Assembly (NCBI GenBank): GCA_963969595.1
Contig: OZ018409.1
Location: forward strand, 15,470,975 to 15,534,974
Direction of reading: 5' to 3'
DNA from: Neckera pumila
Lineage: Eukaryota > Streptophyta > Bryopsida > Hypnales > Neckeraceae
Length of the DNA: 64,000 bases
A program made the translations under genes and the position numbers. Every line of letters begins with the position of its first letter. Position 1 is the first letter of the stretch. Shown here piece by piece: positions 36,507 through 47,712 of this stretch. Below the pieces are notes generated by a model. It was not told the origin of the DNA and made no database searches. It worked only from the letters and a program-made list of their open reading frames with translations.

Positions 36507-37444
36507 CTAATTTCTAAAGGACTAAATACCAATTTTTGGCAACATAGTAATTGTAAGAATTCACTACAAATGAAATCTTTACTTTTTTTTGAGATTCTTA
36601 TGCAAGATGTGCCCTAGGAATAGCTTCAAGGCCAAAAAATGTTCATAACTTTGGACTACATGGTTAAAAAGTTACTGCATGATATGTAATTTTCTTTGAT
36701 CTTTGGGCAGCTTGGGCAGATCAAAAAATTTCTTAAAAATCACTTTTTGAAGAAATAAAAATTTAAAATTGATCTTTTAGATTTATATATACATTAAAAG
36801 CTTTGAATCATTCCATTTTGATTAATGAGATAAAACTTATGAGGAGTCTTAGTTTGTGCGTAGTTATGGAATCTCTACTCTAAGCTAAACCTTGAAGTCC
36901 TTTATTTGACTCAATTTTTCAACATTTTTGGAAAAAAACTAAAACATTAGGTGTAGATTGTTTCTTACAACATTACAACTATTGGGATTGGCATTATTCC
37001 ATTCCATAACTAAATTCTTGACAATTTAGTATTTTGAATCATTCTCTACTTCTTCCTACTTACTATTTTTTTCCTATATGTTGTACAATTCCAAATGATG
37101 TGAAAATTTTCAAGCATGTAGCCAACTTGCCTTGAAGAATGTATCCAAAAAAGTACCATCATTTGGGACCATTTTTCATACAAATGTGACCTTGTGAAGT
37201 GCAGCTGCCCGATTTTTTTGCAAGGCCAAAAAAAGGATTTTTGTCAATTCAAACACTAATATCTTGCAATCCACATGGTGGAAATTTCTGAAATTTTTTC
37301 CACGTCTTCTCAAACTAGTATACTACAAGATCCTACAATTACATGTGTTTAAAATGTATTTTTTTAAAATTTGGTATTTGTACTAGAAATAACAATTTTG
37401 GAGCATTTTGGGTGAAAACATAGTGAAAAACCTTTAGGGATTAA
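36507..37444 (+). mobile_element. TTAA element with B-type 5' half and A-type 3' half
   Basis: The start CTAATTTCTAAAGGACT, then TTTTTGGCAACATAG, follows family B. The last 250 bp (ATCTTGCAATCCACATGG, CTACAAGATCCTAC, AACCTTTAGGGATTAA) follow family A. It ends at TTAA 37,441-37,444; length about 938 bp. Either a recombinant or evidence that A and B share an ancestral 3' half. Confidence 0.65.
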
Positions 37445-38217
37445 ACCAACATCAAACTTTGTTGACTCCCAAGTTATGGCCATCTATTGATACAAGGAAG
37501 CAAATTTGGTTTATTCATTATGAATCCAATTTCAAATTTAACTTAAAATTATCACCAAGGATGACCCACACCATTTGTGCCCCAGTTGCTTGATGGAATT
37601 GTGCGAATTCCATAGTTAATGCAATCTATTGGATCATCCAAAAAAACAAACTGATAGACACAAGTCATAAGGTAGCAGCACCCATAACCGTCAAATTAAG
37701 GGTTTTAAACATGATTATTATTAGATAAACATTCAACAAATTATAAGATCCTATTAGCAAGAGAAAAATAATGCCTGTACACTTTCAAATATATTATTTG
37801 AATATTGTGAGAATAAGCTGTGAATTTTTAAACAGCTGATTGCAAATGCACTGAATACCAACACTAAGATCTAATATTTAGATGTTGTACATCCTTGTAA
37901 TAACATATATTCACTTCTACAGATTTTCCAAGATTTCAAAGGTGATGGTTATGGGAACAGTGATGGTTATGGGTGTTGCTACCTTAACGCAGAGAGCACT
38001 CATTCATGTGCCATGAACCGTGGACGTGCTAAAGGATTGAATTGCCTGTGAGCTTAGAATTAGACATTGGAGCGCGGAGGTCTATGAATAACTTACAACA
38101 AATACAAAGCAACATTTGCAGGATCTGCCTACAATCTCCTCAACATCTCCTGCTCTGGTATGGCTTCATTAAGTTACATTGTCTAGTAAGAGACGTAAAC
38201 TATGGAATGATGCCCCT
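37445..38217. other. Intergenic DNA, nothing recognised
   Basis: No gene or repeat identified. Confidence 0.4.
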
Positions 38218-38447
38218 TTAACCCTTGAACGCCGGGCCGGTGGCCATGGAAATCACCCTTTTGCAAAACCGGGGGAACAATTGGCTTAAAAAAATGAAAA
38301 AGTACTCATTGGAAGTCAAACTACTGTAAAGGACCTTCCTTTTCACAACAAAATTTGGAGGATGAATAGTTACATTTCTGTCCTACATAGGAGATTCTCT
38401 TGTCATTCATCGGACGCAGAACGTCCGCCTCGACGTTCAAGGGTTAA
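38218..38447 (+). mobile_element. Family C TTAA element, copy 1 (230 bp)
   Basis: From TTAACCCTTGAACGCCG to CGACGTTCAAGGGTTAA: a 17-bp inverted end with one mismatch, TTAA on both sides. The ends are CpG-rich while the middle is AT-rich (TCATTGGAAGTCAAACTACT, GATGAATAG). Non-coding. Confidence 0.85.
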
Positions 38448-38715
38448 GACCTCCTGTCCACAACATTCAAGCTCAGATCAGAGCAATTTCTGTTAATACA
38501 AATTTGCTCACATGCTGTTAGGTACTCTGATTCTGTTGGCAGCATCTCCTCCTCTACGAACTAAGTTAACAAAATATGAAAACCACAGTAAAGAGAGAAA
38601 CACATGAAATTTGCAGCTTGTATAGATTATAGGACGGGGAACCTAATCTCAGGTGGAGTACCAAGATTGGGCACTATATAATGTAAATTCATCACTGATT
38701 CCGCTACATTGATGA

Positions 38716-38952
38716 TTAACACTGAAATGTCATTGTGGACACTAAGTGTCTGCTGGAATGATAAAGAATCCTTCTATGTAAGAGAGAAGTGCAGGAGTTC
38801 ATCCTTGAAATTTAATTTGTGGGAAAATGGGAGGTCTTGCATAGTAGTTTGACTTCCAATGAATGCTCTTGGTTTGTTTTTTTAAGCAAATGATTCACAC
38901 GGTTCTAGAAAGGATGATTTCCATGGTGATTAGCTCAGCGTTCCTGTATTAA
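38716..38952 (-). mobile_element. Family C TTAA element, copy 2 (237 bp)
   Basis: Reverse orientation, with TTAACACTGAAATGTC at the left and GCGTTCCTGTATTAA at the right. Internal words GAATCCTTCTATGTAAG, GTTTGACTTCCAATGAATG and GGATGATTTCCATGG match copy 1 in reverse. Ends are decayed, largely by C to T and G to A changes compared with copy 1. Confidence 0.75.
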
Positions 38953-39649
38953 TCTTGCAAAACTTTCTTTAGTGATGTCTAGGTGCACTCCAGAATTATA
39001 ACGCAACAGATTAAAAGGAATTGAGGGTGACTTAAGTATACCATACTGACTGATTTGCCGCAATACCAATATCATGTACATTATGGAATGCAAATTTCCT
39101 AAATCCTTCTTTACAAGTGAGCTTTAGTGCGGTATGAGCATGAAGCTCAGTCATACTGCCTTCTATATTCCCTGTATTGAAACAACACCAACCATTTCTT
39201 ATGAAACCTTTTAGTTTTAAACACTTAAAAAATGAAAATACATAGATTGAAAAGAACAATCATACCCAAAAGCACAAGGACCACGATCTTGCAAAAGTGT
39301 CTCAGTATTGACGCCAATTTTGTCTAATTGTGCATTGGAGAGAACCATGGCTCGGAAGCTCTACCTCTACTGCTCCATGCTTCTTGGTCTATTTAACCAC
39401 AATTTGGACGCACACAGAAACTAGAAGCTGATTTTATTTGGAAGAACAAACTTCACGACGTGAATCTTACGAGTTTTGAGAATGGACTCAGTTGATGATG
39501 ACTCATGCGATTTGCAATAAGAACTTTGTTGATGATGGATCCCAATTGTTAAGGATGAATCGTATCTTTTATTTATAATTCTGTTGTGACATACATTATG
39601 AACCATAAGCAAATGAACTTGTTTACATAGGCAATCCAATCACATCCTA
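38953..39649. other. Intergenic DNA downstream of the decayed TNL
   Basis: No supported gene. It probably contains eroded 3' parts of the TNL copy's last exon, but I could not align it. Confidence 0.35.
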
Positions 39650-41720
39650 ATATTGCTCCAAATTTGGTCCATGTAAAAAGCAACATCTTTCCTAATGTTA
39701 CTCCAAAGTTGGTCCTTCAGTCCCTCCACAAATGAGAAGCCTTGTAGAAAACATTAACCATCTTCATCAATGTCAATTGCATTTCATTCTTTATCAATTT
39801 CACATGCTCTTTGGTGTTTCAAAAATCTAAGACCGCCTCATAGCATTCACTAATCCAATAATCATATGTCAAAAGTGTGTAGGAATATTTTTCGGCAATA
39901 TCCAACCATTTGGTCCATCTATTACAATAATAGATCTTGTTTCCACAACCAAACCATAAGAGGTTTTGACAAGTACACATCCTTCCAAATGCAAGGTGCA
40001 AGCCTCACCCAACCTTCCATAGTCACCTGATACTATGCAAATCTTGCTAAGACTCAAGTCAATTACTTTCAATCTTTCCAAATTGCTAAAATTTGGAATT
40101 TCCATCCAATATGCAACATCCATTTGCATCTAGATGTTGTAAAGATGTCACATGTTTTAAATCAATTTAGCTTATGATATTCTTACAATCCAAAACTCTT
40201 AGATCTTGCAAATCTTGCAACTTCCTAATACCAAAGAACATTGATAATTTAGTACCATTGACATCGAGTGAAATTAATGCAACAACATTGCATAATTCTG
40301 GAAGATCTAATAGTGATCAACACTCTAACAGGTTGAGAACCTTCAAATTTCTCAATGAACTTAAGCCAATCATAATTTCTACCCTTTCATACCAATAAAA
40401 CTAAACCTTCTCTAACCTCGTTAAATTGCTCAAATTTGGAAAATTCTTCCTTTCTAGAAAACCTTCAAAAATTAGCTCCCACAAGTTGCTGCACTTATAA
40501 AAGTCCAAAGGATGGAAAACTTCTATACATTGTACTCAATGCAATTCTACAAATTGCAAAGTGGTCACTGAAGACAAGTCTCTAAGAAAAGATAAAGGAT
40601 TTTGAATACTTAACTATAGCTGTGTAAGATCCTTCAACTTGTTCACTCTTTTAAGAAAATTCTAAACTTTTTGTACCCAATAACATGCAAACTTGTCAAA
40701 CTATACATGCCTTGAACATCTAGTTCCTCAAGGTTCTCAAAATTGAGCATTTACAACACTTCCACATTGAAGCAGTAATAGAGTAAATCATCCTTTTTGG
40801 TTCTCTTCACCTCACTTTCATGAATCCCTATCCTTTCTAAATCTTAAGATTTTTCTTTTGAGCGGAGTGTATAAAAAAGGAAACTGAGTACTTTTCAATT
40901 CATAGAAAACTTGACTCTTTTTGAGACCTTGATTCTAAAGATTGATCATCTTCTTTTGCAAAGCTAAGGTATACATTGTGGGTTCTAAATTCAAACCAAT
41001 TTTGCTCATAGAAAAGTCAAAATGTACCTTCTATTTTAAAGTCTCCAACACCAACACCAAGCAACCAATGAACATCTCCTCAAGCATATAACAATCTGAG
41101 ACTTGGAATCACCAAATAATTCACACTTAACCAACTTTATTCCTTTGAAACATACAATATTCAAATAACTAATTCATATATGTATAAAGTTATAACCTCA
41201 ATATTATCACCTTGCTAGAAAGACTTATGTATTGAATAATAAAATCCGTCTTGCTTGCATAAGCATACAATAGTTGTTTCAAAATATTCAAATTCTTCTT
41301 ATAATACATGGTAGTTGCAATTATAAAGATTTCTAAGTCCAAGAAAGTTTGCTGATCCTTCAACTTCAGAATCATAACTTCTCTAAACAAAGAAAGTAGT
41401 GGGTGCTTGTCATCCTAATTGAAGTGATTGAACTTTTGGTTGCTTAAGTAGTTCAAGCTTTTCTTTCACTGCAATGGATGTTCATTAATTTGCCCTAATG
41501 AATTCTCCAAACTTTCAAAGCTAATGACAAAAACTGAACTAACCTTGAACCACATATTAAGTATCCCCCTACAATTCTCTTCAAAAATTGATAGGCTTGT
41601 ATACACTTATCAATAAAGTGATGAAGTTTATACAAAACAAATAAACAAACAATCCTAAACAAATCATATCGCAAAAAAATTCCAACTATAGTCAACTTCT
41701 AACCCTTCTTCTAGTTCTTG
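39650..41720 (-). pseudogene. Decayed TIR-NBS-LRR copy lacking TIR and P-loop exons
   Basis: On the minus strand, pieces align in order with the intact TNL at 47,713-52,492. At about 39,650-39,735 is the start of the last exon (ATGTAAAAAGCAACATC against ATGTAGTAAGCAACATC). At 39,820-41,055 is a broken LRR exon, including LEGCVLV and DGPNGWILP near the end of the LRR. At 41,190-41,700 is the second half of the NB-ARC, with LALKVW, EDH- and YLD-type remnants. Many stops and frameshifts occur. The exon 1 (TIR) and exon 2 (P-loop) counterparts are absent upstream, where an unrelated gene remnant begins. Divergence from the intact gene is substantial, so the duplication is old. Confidence 0.75.
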
Positions 41721-42304
41721 CTTCTAGTCCACTGTATAGGAAGAATTGCCGGTTAGTTCATTGTTAGCTAGCAAAAAGATGGTTGTAATTTGAAAATATA
41801 AACAAAATCGGTGAAAAAATCTATAAAATTACTATTTGGAATAAAAAATAGAGAAAAAAAGTGGACTTGAAACTTGAAAAACTGGATCGATATGGGATTT
41901 AAAGGAAAATAACTAGTAAAACTAAAAAATATCTCAAAGGATGATCAAGTCACCCATCTTGAATTGATGTATGACTTTACTATGATCAACTTGCTCCCAA
42001 ATATTGGCAAGTTTCAATTTACAATGGTTAATCCGGAGGGTCACATTCAATATTGAACATCCAATGTGATATTTGAAGAAAATCAAGTCTAAGTTTACCG
42101 TCACAACTTCTCCAATAATGAATTGAACAAATCTTAATTTCAGCTTTAAAAACAAACAATGTTCATATCTTGTGTATGTTAGGAGTGCATGCAAAAAGAT
42201 CAACCATCACACATATAGGCATAAACCAGCTACTGTGTTGATGTCCTACCTACATTTGACTTCATTGAAAAAATAAAAGCCTCCCTCTTGTGAGCACGGA
42301 ATGT
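41721..42304. other. Spacer between two pseudogenes
   Basis: A minus-strand frame at 41,934-42,203 has no motif. No repeat recognised. Confidence 0.35.
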
Positions 42305-42976
42305 TTATGAAGTTCCTATATTAGAAAAAGGCCACTTTGGGTCGTTGACATTAGGCAATGAAATAGGGTGAATATGGCTAAAAATTGTGCTCTTGTTGGG
42401 ATGGTACCAAGCATTTTTAAAGAAAATTGAATTCTCTAGAAGCTCTTTGTAGCTGTGAGATCCTTTGCTGGCATCTTCAACATCTACATGATATACACAT
42501 ATTGACTCCATGACACTTCTAGGATCAATCAAATCATCATATACAGAGGGATACAAATCTATTTATAAAACAAAAGTTCACTATCAGAAAGTAATCCATT
42601 AAATTGAGAAGCATAATTTTCTGAAATTAGGCATACTCAGAATGATGACGTAAAGAAGAGACTTACAGTTGTAAGCTGTGTTCAAAGCAAGGGCATCCGG
42701 AGACAATCTCAATTGCAGGTGCATGTAGACGTGCTGAATTTCAATCTCTGAAATAGCGTTTGAATCGGCAGAAATTTCGTAATGCAACACTGTTGCTTTG
42801 GAAGCGCCAATCACTGAAGCTCCACCATACCTTCTTGCATCTTGTGCGTGTCCACCATTCTTTCCGGGTTGAAGAGAGAATCATGAAGTCGCTTCTACTC
42901 CTGTAGGGATGAAATCACTCTCATCAGCCTTCAAATTATACCAAATAACGCTCTGCACAACACCCCTTGGACTCAT
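42305..42976 (-). pseudogene. Unrecognised two-exon gene, copy 1, with in-frame TGA
   Basis: Exon 1 runs from ATG at 42,976 down to 42,667 and ends at a consensus GTAAGT donor. Exon 2 begins at 42,558 after an AG acceptor and ends at a TAA at 42,305. The join is phase 1 and gives an uninterrupted frame (TAYN then YLYPSVYDDLIDPRSV). Codon 32 is TGA (42,881-42,883); the copy at 45,652 has TGG there. Readable words include VVQSVIWYNLKADE, DARRYGGASVIGASK and VYMHLQLRLSPDALALN, about 188 codons in all. I do not recognise the family. It may be only the first part of a larger gene or a truncated one. Clean splice sites suggest it was once a real gene. Confidence 0.5.
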
Positions 42977-44070
42977 TGCAGTTTGCAATTTCGAATTTGA
43001 TGTTTAGGGTTTCAAAGTCGATGGCTGCTTTTCTTTTCGGTGAAGACTGTTGCGTATTCACATACTCCGAATCTAGGGACGGAAATTATCTCAAATGAAC
43101 CCCAACTTCATTGCTGAAAGAAAGGAGTACCTAATAACCAGGTCGACTACTTCAGTTGGCCTGTGTTTTTGAAAAAACTACTGTCGCAATATCAACTTAG
43201 CTAAACGTGAATCGTGAAGAATGGCTGGACACAGATGCAAGCGCCAACATGTCACACTCCCCTGGCATTCAGTAAGCAAACTCACTATCATCAATTCACC
43301 AATTCTTAATCGAGTTCTTGAAAGTCTCCTCAGTGGAGTCTGATTCTATGTAGATATATGAGAATATGCAAAAGAGAAAGCCAACCTCACGCATATGATG
43401 CATAATCCCCCAATTGATTTCAATTTTGCAACTAGGGTATTCGAAGCTCAAACGCTAAACAATTCTCTCTGCCCAGGCTCTCCCGCACTCTTGCAACCTA
43501 GTACCAATTCTCGATTGCAACTTTCAGGAATGTGAACGTCTCCACATTGAACATAAAGTGGCGCTGTCTAAATCCAGAAGTTGACTCACTTGTGCAGCTC
43601 CGTCACAACAGATGCCAGATAGCAGATGCTCCACAAAATCTCAAACAAGATCTCCGGAAACAATTTTCTGTAATATCCAGTTAAGGTGTCGCTCATGTTC
43701 GATTACCCGAAGTGGAAACTAGGGTTTAATGAAATTGCACTACCCCTGGCGATTGCTTTCATCTTGTTTATGGAGATATGGACAAAGTAGGGTTTAGGGA
43801 TTGGGTGCAGTTTGCATCGGCAATCCTCTGCTTACAAAACTGTTTTCGTGGACTAATATACTTGGTAACGGTGACCCCTAAGCAGCTTGTATGAATTCTT
43901 TTGCCTAAATTGTGGTGTCTGCGTTCACGGAACTGGCGACAAGAATAATGGTGCAATGGAACCATGGCGCTCACACTCAATTTTGACACATTCTTGCATT
44001 CCCTACTTGCACTCTCGCACACACACAAACCCTCGTCGGGCAACCCTTGTTCCCCCAAATATGGTGGAGG
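42680..44070. repeat. Duplicated block, copy 1
   Basis: It is collinear with 45,335-47,190, with long near-identical words (GAAGCTCCACCATACCTTCT, AGATGCCAGATAGCAGATGC, TGGAGATATGGACAAAGTAG). It includes exon 1 of the unrecognised gene and about 1.1 kb upstream. Copy 2 has two extra insertions. Confidence 0.85.
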
Positions 44071-44242
44071 TGTGCATGAGAATGCAAGACATTAAGGTCA
44101 CCCTTTTGCCAGTTGGATTGTTCGCCTTCTTCTTAAGGGCACCCCTCAAAACATCAACCTAAGTAGGGAAGTGGTAGACCTCAAGTAGGCTTTTTTTTTG
44201 TCTCTAATGATTTTTCGGCTTCATCATCACCTATCCATATTC

Positions 44243-44284
44243 CAATTGTCCCTTGAATGGACATTCGGTCCTATAGGGGTTTAA
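44243..44284 (-). mobile_element. Solo end of a family A TTAA element
   Basis: ATTGTCCCTTGAATGGACATT, then CGGTCCTATAGGGGTTTAA, resembles the palindrome-bearing end of family A (TTGTCCCCCGAAGGGACAATGG, then CCTTTAGGGGTTAA). No body follows to the left. Confidence 0.45.
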
Positions 44285-45081
44285 TGTGAATATACATTAT
44301 TGTAATTCATGTCATTGCTATGATTATAGTCTTGAATGGAGACAATTGTTTTGGCATGTTGGCATCAAATATTTAATAAAGTAGGAACGAATAAAGTAGG
44401 CAACGAACAAGGCACACTAGTACTTATGATAAAACAAAAGAATCACGTGCCTGACCAATCCCTCATTGAACAAAATGTAAACCATGAAAGACTTTGCTCA
44501 ACAACATTGAACAAAATCAGCAACACCCAACCGGTTTATTTGGACATCTTTGATGTTGCTGCAGGACGATGTCTTCTCAAATGTAGTACTAAAATCTTTT
44601 TAGATCTTTTAAGTCTTTTGAGTTTGTGACCAATTTGATGTAATCGAAGGAAATAGTGTGTTTGAGCACTAGTTCATCCAAAATGGAGCAAAGATTCTAA
44701 ACAAGATTCAAAACAACAAGTAAGGAGACGTAGAAATGGATAATCCAATGTTGAATAGATTGATTTATACAGACACCATGCAGTCAATTTGAGCATGTAG
44801 ACCAAAATCACACACGGATTTGAACGGTGCGCAATGCAAGGAACCCCGCCAACTCCTCTCTCGTGGAGTCTAGTTTCTCAATCTGGACAAAATAACATAA
44901 AGAACACACCCCAAAAGCTAACCAAAACACATGTAAAGACTGCTAATCAGTGTCAAAACACAACATAACATCTAACGGTTACAATGAGATCAATGATCGC
45001 TTCAACTTGGATACCGACAATTAATCAACTCATGATTGCCCATAAAGATACCTTCGCTTTAGTTCTTCGTGTTATACAGAC
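44285..45081. other. Intergenic DNA, nothing recognised
   Basis: An open frame of 97 codons at 44,336-44,629 carries no motif. No repeat identified. Confidence 0.4.
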
Positions 45082-45317
45082 TTAACCCCTAAGCGTCCCA
45101 ACGACAGGATCCTGTCTCTTTGTAATTTAAGTTTGATTTTTATAATCTTGCAAGCTGTGCAGTGGAAATGTGGACAATTTTCCATGAAGTTGCCTTTCCT
45201 AACCTTCTTGCAATCCCAATGGTCACATCTTTTGGATCTTATTTTTAGTTGGTGGGATCAACTTGAAGAGGAAATTTTGGCTCGGTAAGAAATTCGAGCT
45301 GGGCTCTCAGGGGTTAA
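45082..45317. mobile_element. Short TTAA-flanked element, 236 bp
   Basis: From TTAACCCCTAAGCGTCCC to GGGCTCTCAGGGGTTAA, with inverted ends of about 16 bp and TTAA on both sides. The size is like family C but the interior differs (CAGGATCCTG palindrome, TTGCAAGCTGTGCAGTGG). It sits exactly where copy 2 of the duplicated block loses similarity. Confidence 0.75.
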
Positions 45318-45344
45318 TACATAATACTTTGTCTCCACCAAACC

Positions 45345-45652
45345 TCATCTCACCCTATTACCGCAAGCATGCTCAATCTCATTTCTCAAGTATGTGCATG
45401 TAGCCATGCTGAACTTCCATCTTTGAAACAAAGATTGAACCCGCAGAAATTTCAAAAGTGCAAATACTGTTGCTCTGTAAGCGACGATCACTGAAGCTCC
45501 ACCATACCTTCTTGCATCTTGTGTGTGCCCACCATTCTTCCGGGTTGAAGAGAGAACCACAAATTCACTTCTACTCTTGTTGGAAAAAAATCACCCTCAT
45601 CATCCTTCAAGTTATACAAAATAACGCTCTGCACAAAACTGCTTGGTCTCAT
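45345..45652 (-). pseudogene. Unrecognised gene, copy 2, frameshifted and truncated
   Basis: It starts at ATG 45,652 (matching 42,976 of copy 1) and reads SFVQSVILYNLKDDEGDFF, then LWFSLQPG. A one-base deletion compared with copy 1 near 45,540 shifts the frame; the following words NGGHTQDARRYGGASVI are read in the next frame. The last part of exon 1 is more diverged and exon 2 is absent. Position 32 is TGG here and TGA in copy 1, so the two lesions differ. Function unknown. Confidence 0.5.
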
Positions 45653-45852
45653 TGGAGTTTGCAATTTCGAATTGGATGTTTCAGGGTTCAAAGTCGATGG
45701 GTGCTTTTGATTCGGTGAAGAGTGTTGCGTATTCACATACTCCAAATCTAGGGATGGAAATTATCTCAAATGAACCCCAACTTCATTGTGGACTACCGGG
45801 TCGACTACTTTAGTGAAAAACAACAGATGCAAGCGTGAAGATCCCTGCTCAC

Positions 45853-46141
45853 CAGGGCTTTTTTGGGGGCTTTCTGGTGCCAGATTGCACCACCAGAAAA
45901 AATAGTCTGGCTAGAAAATGTTAAAAAATTGGCAAAAAACTTGGATGTAATTGCCAGAAAAAATTCAAAGTAAAAAAATACCTGGATGAAATCGCCAGAT
46001 TGTGGATGAAAACCAAATTATGAACATGTGATATGTAAATTTTCTATCTGATATGGACGAATGTTGAAATTTGAAGCACCACTGCAAAATTTTATATTGC
46101 CACTATGGCACTTCTTAAAAAATGAAGAAAAAAAAGCCCTG
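45853..46141. mobile_element. hAT-type MITE, 289 bp, with exact 8-bp duplication
   Basis: The left end CAGGGCTTTTTTGGGG and the right end AAAAAAAAGCCCTG are inverted. CTGCTCAC flanks both sides exactly (45,845-45,852 and 46,142-46,149). CAGGG ends and an 8-bp duplication are the hallmarks of hAT elements. The paralogous site in copy 1 of the block (about 43,220) lacks it. Non-coding. Confidence 0.9.
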
Positions 46142-46314
46142 CTGCTCACAGATGAAGATAATCGTGAAGTTCCCTGCTCACAGATGCAAGCACCAATATG
46201 TCACACTCCCCTGGCAATTAGTGTGCAAGCTCATTCCCATCGACTCACCAATTCACGCATTATTTCATTGAGTTCTTGGTAGTCTGTTTAGAAAAGTGTG
46301 ATTCTATGTAGATA

Positions 46315-46455
46315 TAAGGTAGTATGCTCTTAAAGCGACCAATTAAGCCTACCTAACTCATCATTGACAGTAGAACATACTTCACGCAACATGTCAGTCC
46401 TTCCTAGATAGGGGTCGCAATTAGAACACGGTTGGTTTTAGGTGTAGTTACCTTA
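46315..46455. mobile_element. AAGGTAG-ended MITE, 141 bp
   Basis: TAAGGTAGTATGCTCTTAAAG at the left; at the right TTTTAGGTGTAGTTACCTTA, whose reverse complement starts TAAGGTAACTACACCTAAAA. It interrupts sequence that is continuous, apart from a few bases, in block copy 1 at about 43,355. Related to 30,790-31,179. Confidence 0.75.
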
Positions 46456-47190
46456 TGCAAAAGAGAAAGCCAACCTCGCACAAATGATGCATGATCACTC
46501 AATTGAATTCAGTTCTGCAACTAGGGTATTTAAAGCGCAAACGCTCAAGCAATTCTCCGCTTAGGCTCTCCCATACTCTTACAACCTAATTCTAATTCTC
46601 GATTGCAACTTTCACCAACGTGAATATCTCCACATTGAACATAAAGTGGCACTGTCTAAATTCAGAAGTTGACTCATTTGTGCAGCTCTGTCACAACAGA
46701 TGCCAGATAGCAGATGCTCCACAAAATCTCAAACAAGATCTCCGGAAACAAATTTCTGCAATATCTAGTTAAGGTGTCGCTCACGTTCAATAATCCTAAG
46801 TGGAAACTAGGGTTTAATGAATTGCATTACCCCTGGCGATTGCTTTCATCTTGTTTATGGAGATATGGACAAAGTAGGGTTTAGGGTTTGGGTGGAGTTT
46901 GCATCGACAATCCTCTGGTTACAAGACATCAACACAAAACCAAGGCACCCTACTCGAGATTGTTTTCATAGACTGAGATACTTGGTAACAATGACCCCTA
47001 AGCAGCTTGTATGAAATCATTTGTTTACATTGCAGTGTATGTATTCACGGAAATGGTGACAAGAATGCAATTGCAATGGTGCAATGGAACCATGGTGCTC
47101 ACACTCAAATTTGACACATTCTCACAACCCCTACTTGCGCTCTCACACATAAAAACCTTTGTTAGGCAACCCTTGTTGTTCCCACATATA

Positions 47191-47712
47191 CTTCATGACA
47201 CTCCTCTTTAGTAATTGTTACAAAGCTCAAATTCACCTTCATGACTATGTGTACACCCACCCAATCCATCATGTACTACCAAATGCACTAAAACATCAAT
47301 TGAGCAACAATGAGGTGGTACAATAGAAATATACTTCAAGACATATCAATGCCAACGACTTGCAAACTATATCTATATTTAGGTCAATTGCATCCAAATG
47401 AGAGTCAACTCTCACACGTTGCACAATACAAGTTGTATAATTCTTGGACTAAACTTTCACTTGGGACCTATAAGAAGACCATTAACCAATTTGAGAAACA
47501 AGTTGATCTTGAAATCTTCAACTATGCTAGTGCTACATTCATATTGAACAAAACAATGATTGATGATGAATTCCAATTTTGCTAAAAATTGAAAATGGCC
47601 CCTCTTCATAACCATGTTGAGGTACAATATGCAAAGAATTAGGTGGAAGAGTACATTATAGTTGACAAACAAAATGCTATTGAAATGGTTTGGATCATCA
47701 TATCCAACAAGA
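47191..47712. other. Intergenic DNA 3' of the TNL gene
   Basis: No supported gene. It should contain the 3' UTR and polyadenylation region of the minus-strand TNL; no single signal could be chosen. Confidence 0.4.

Larger units (their letters stand above)
45335..47190. repeat. Duplicated block, copy 2
   Basis: Collinear with 42,680-44,070. Extra sequence compared with copy 1 is explained mostly by two insertions (45,853-46,141 plus its duplication, and 46,315-46,455). Exon 2 of the gene is missing from this copy. Confidence 0.85.

Noticed and set aside
43768..44162. Opposed frames of about 90 codons in the duplicated block.
   Set aside because: They are not kept as open frames in the second copy at 46,800-47,190.
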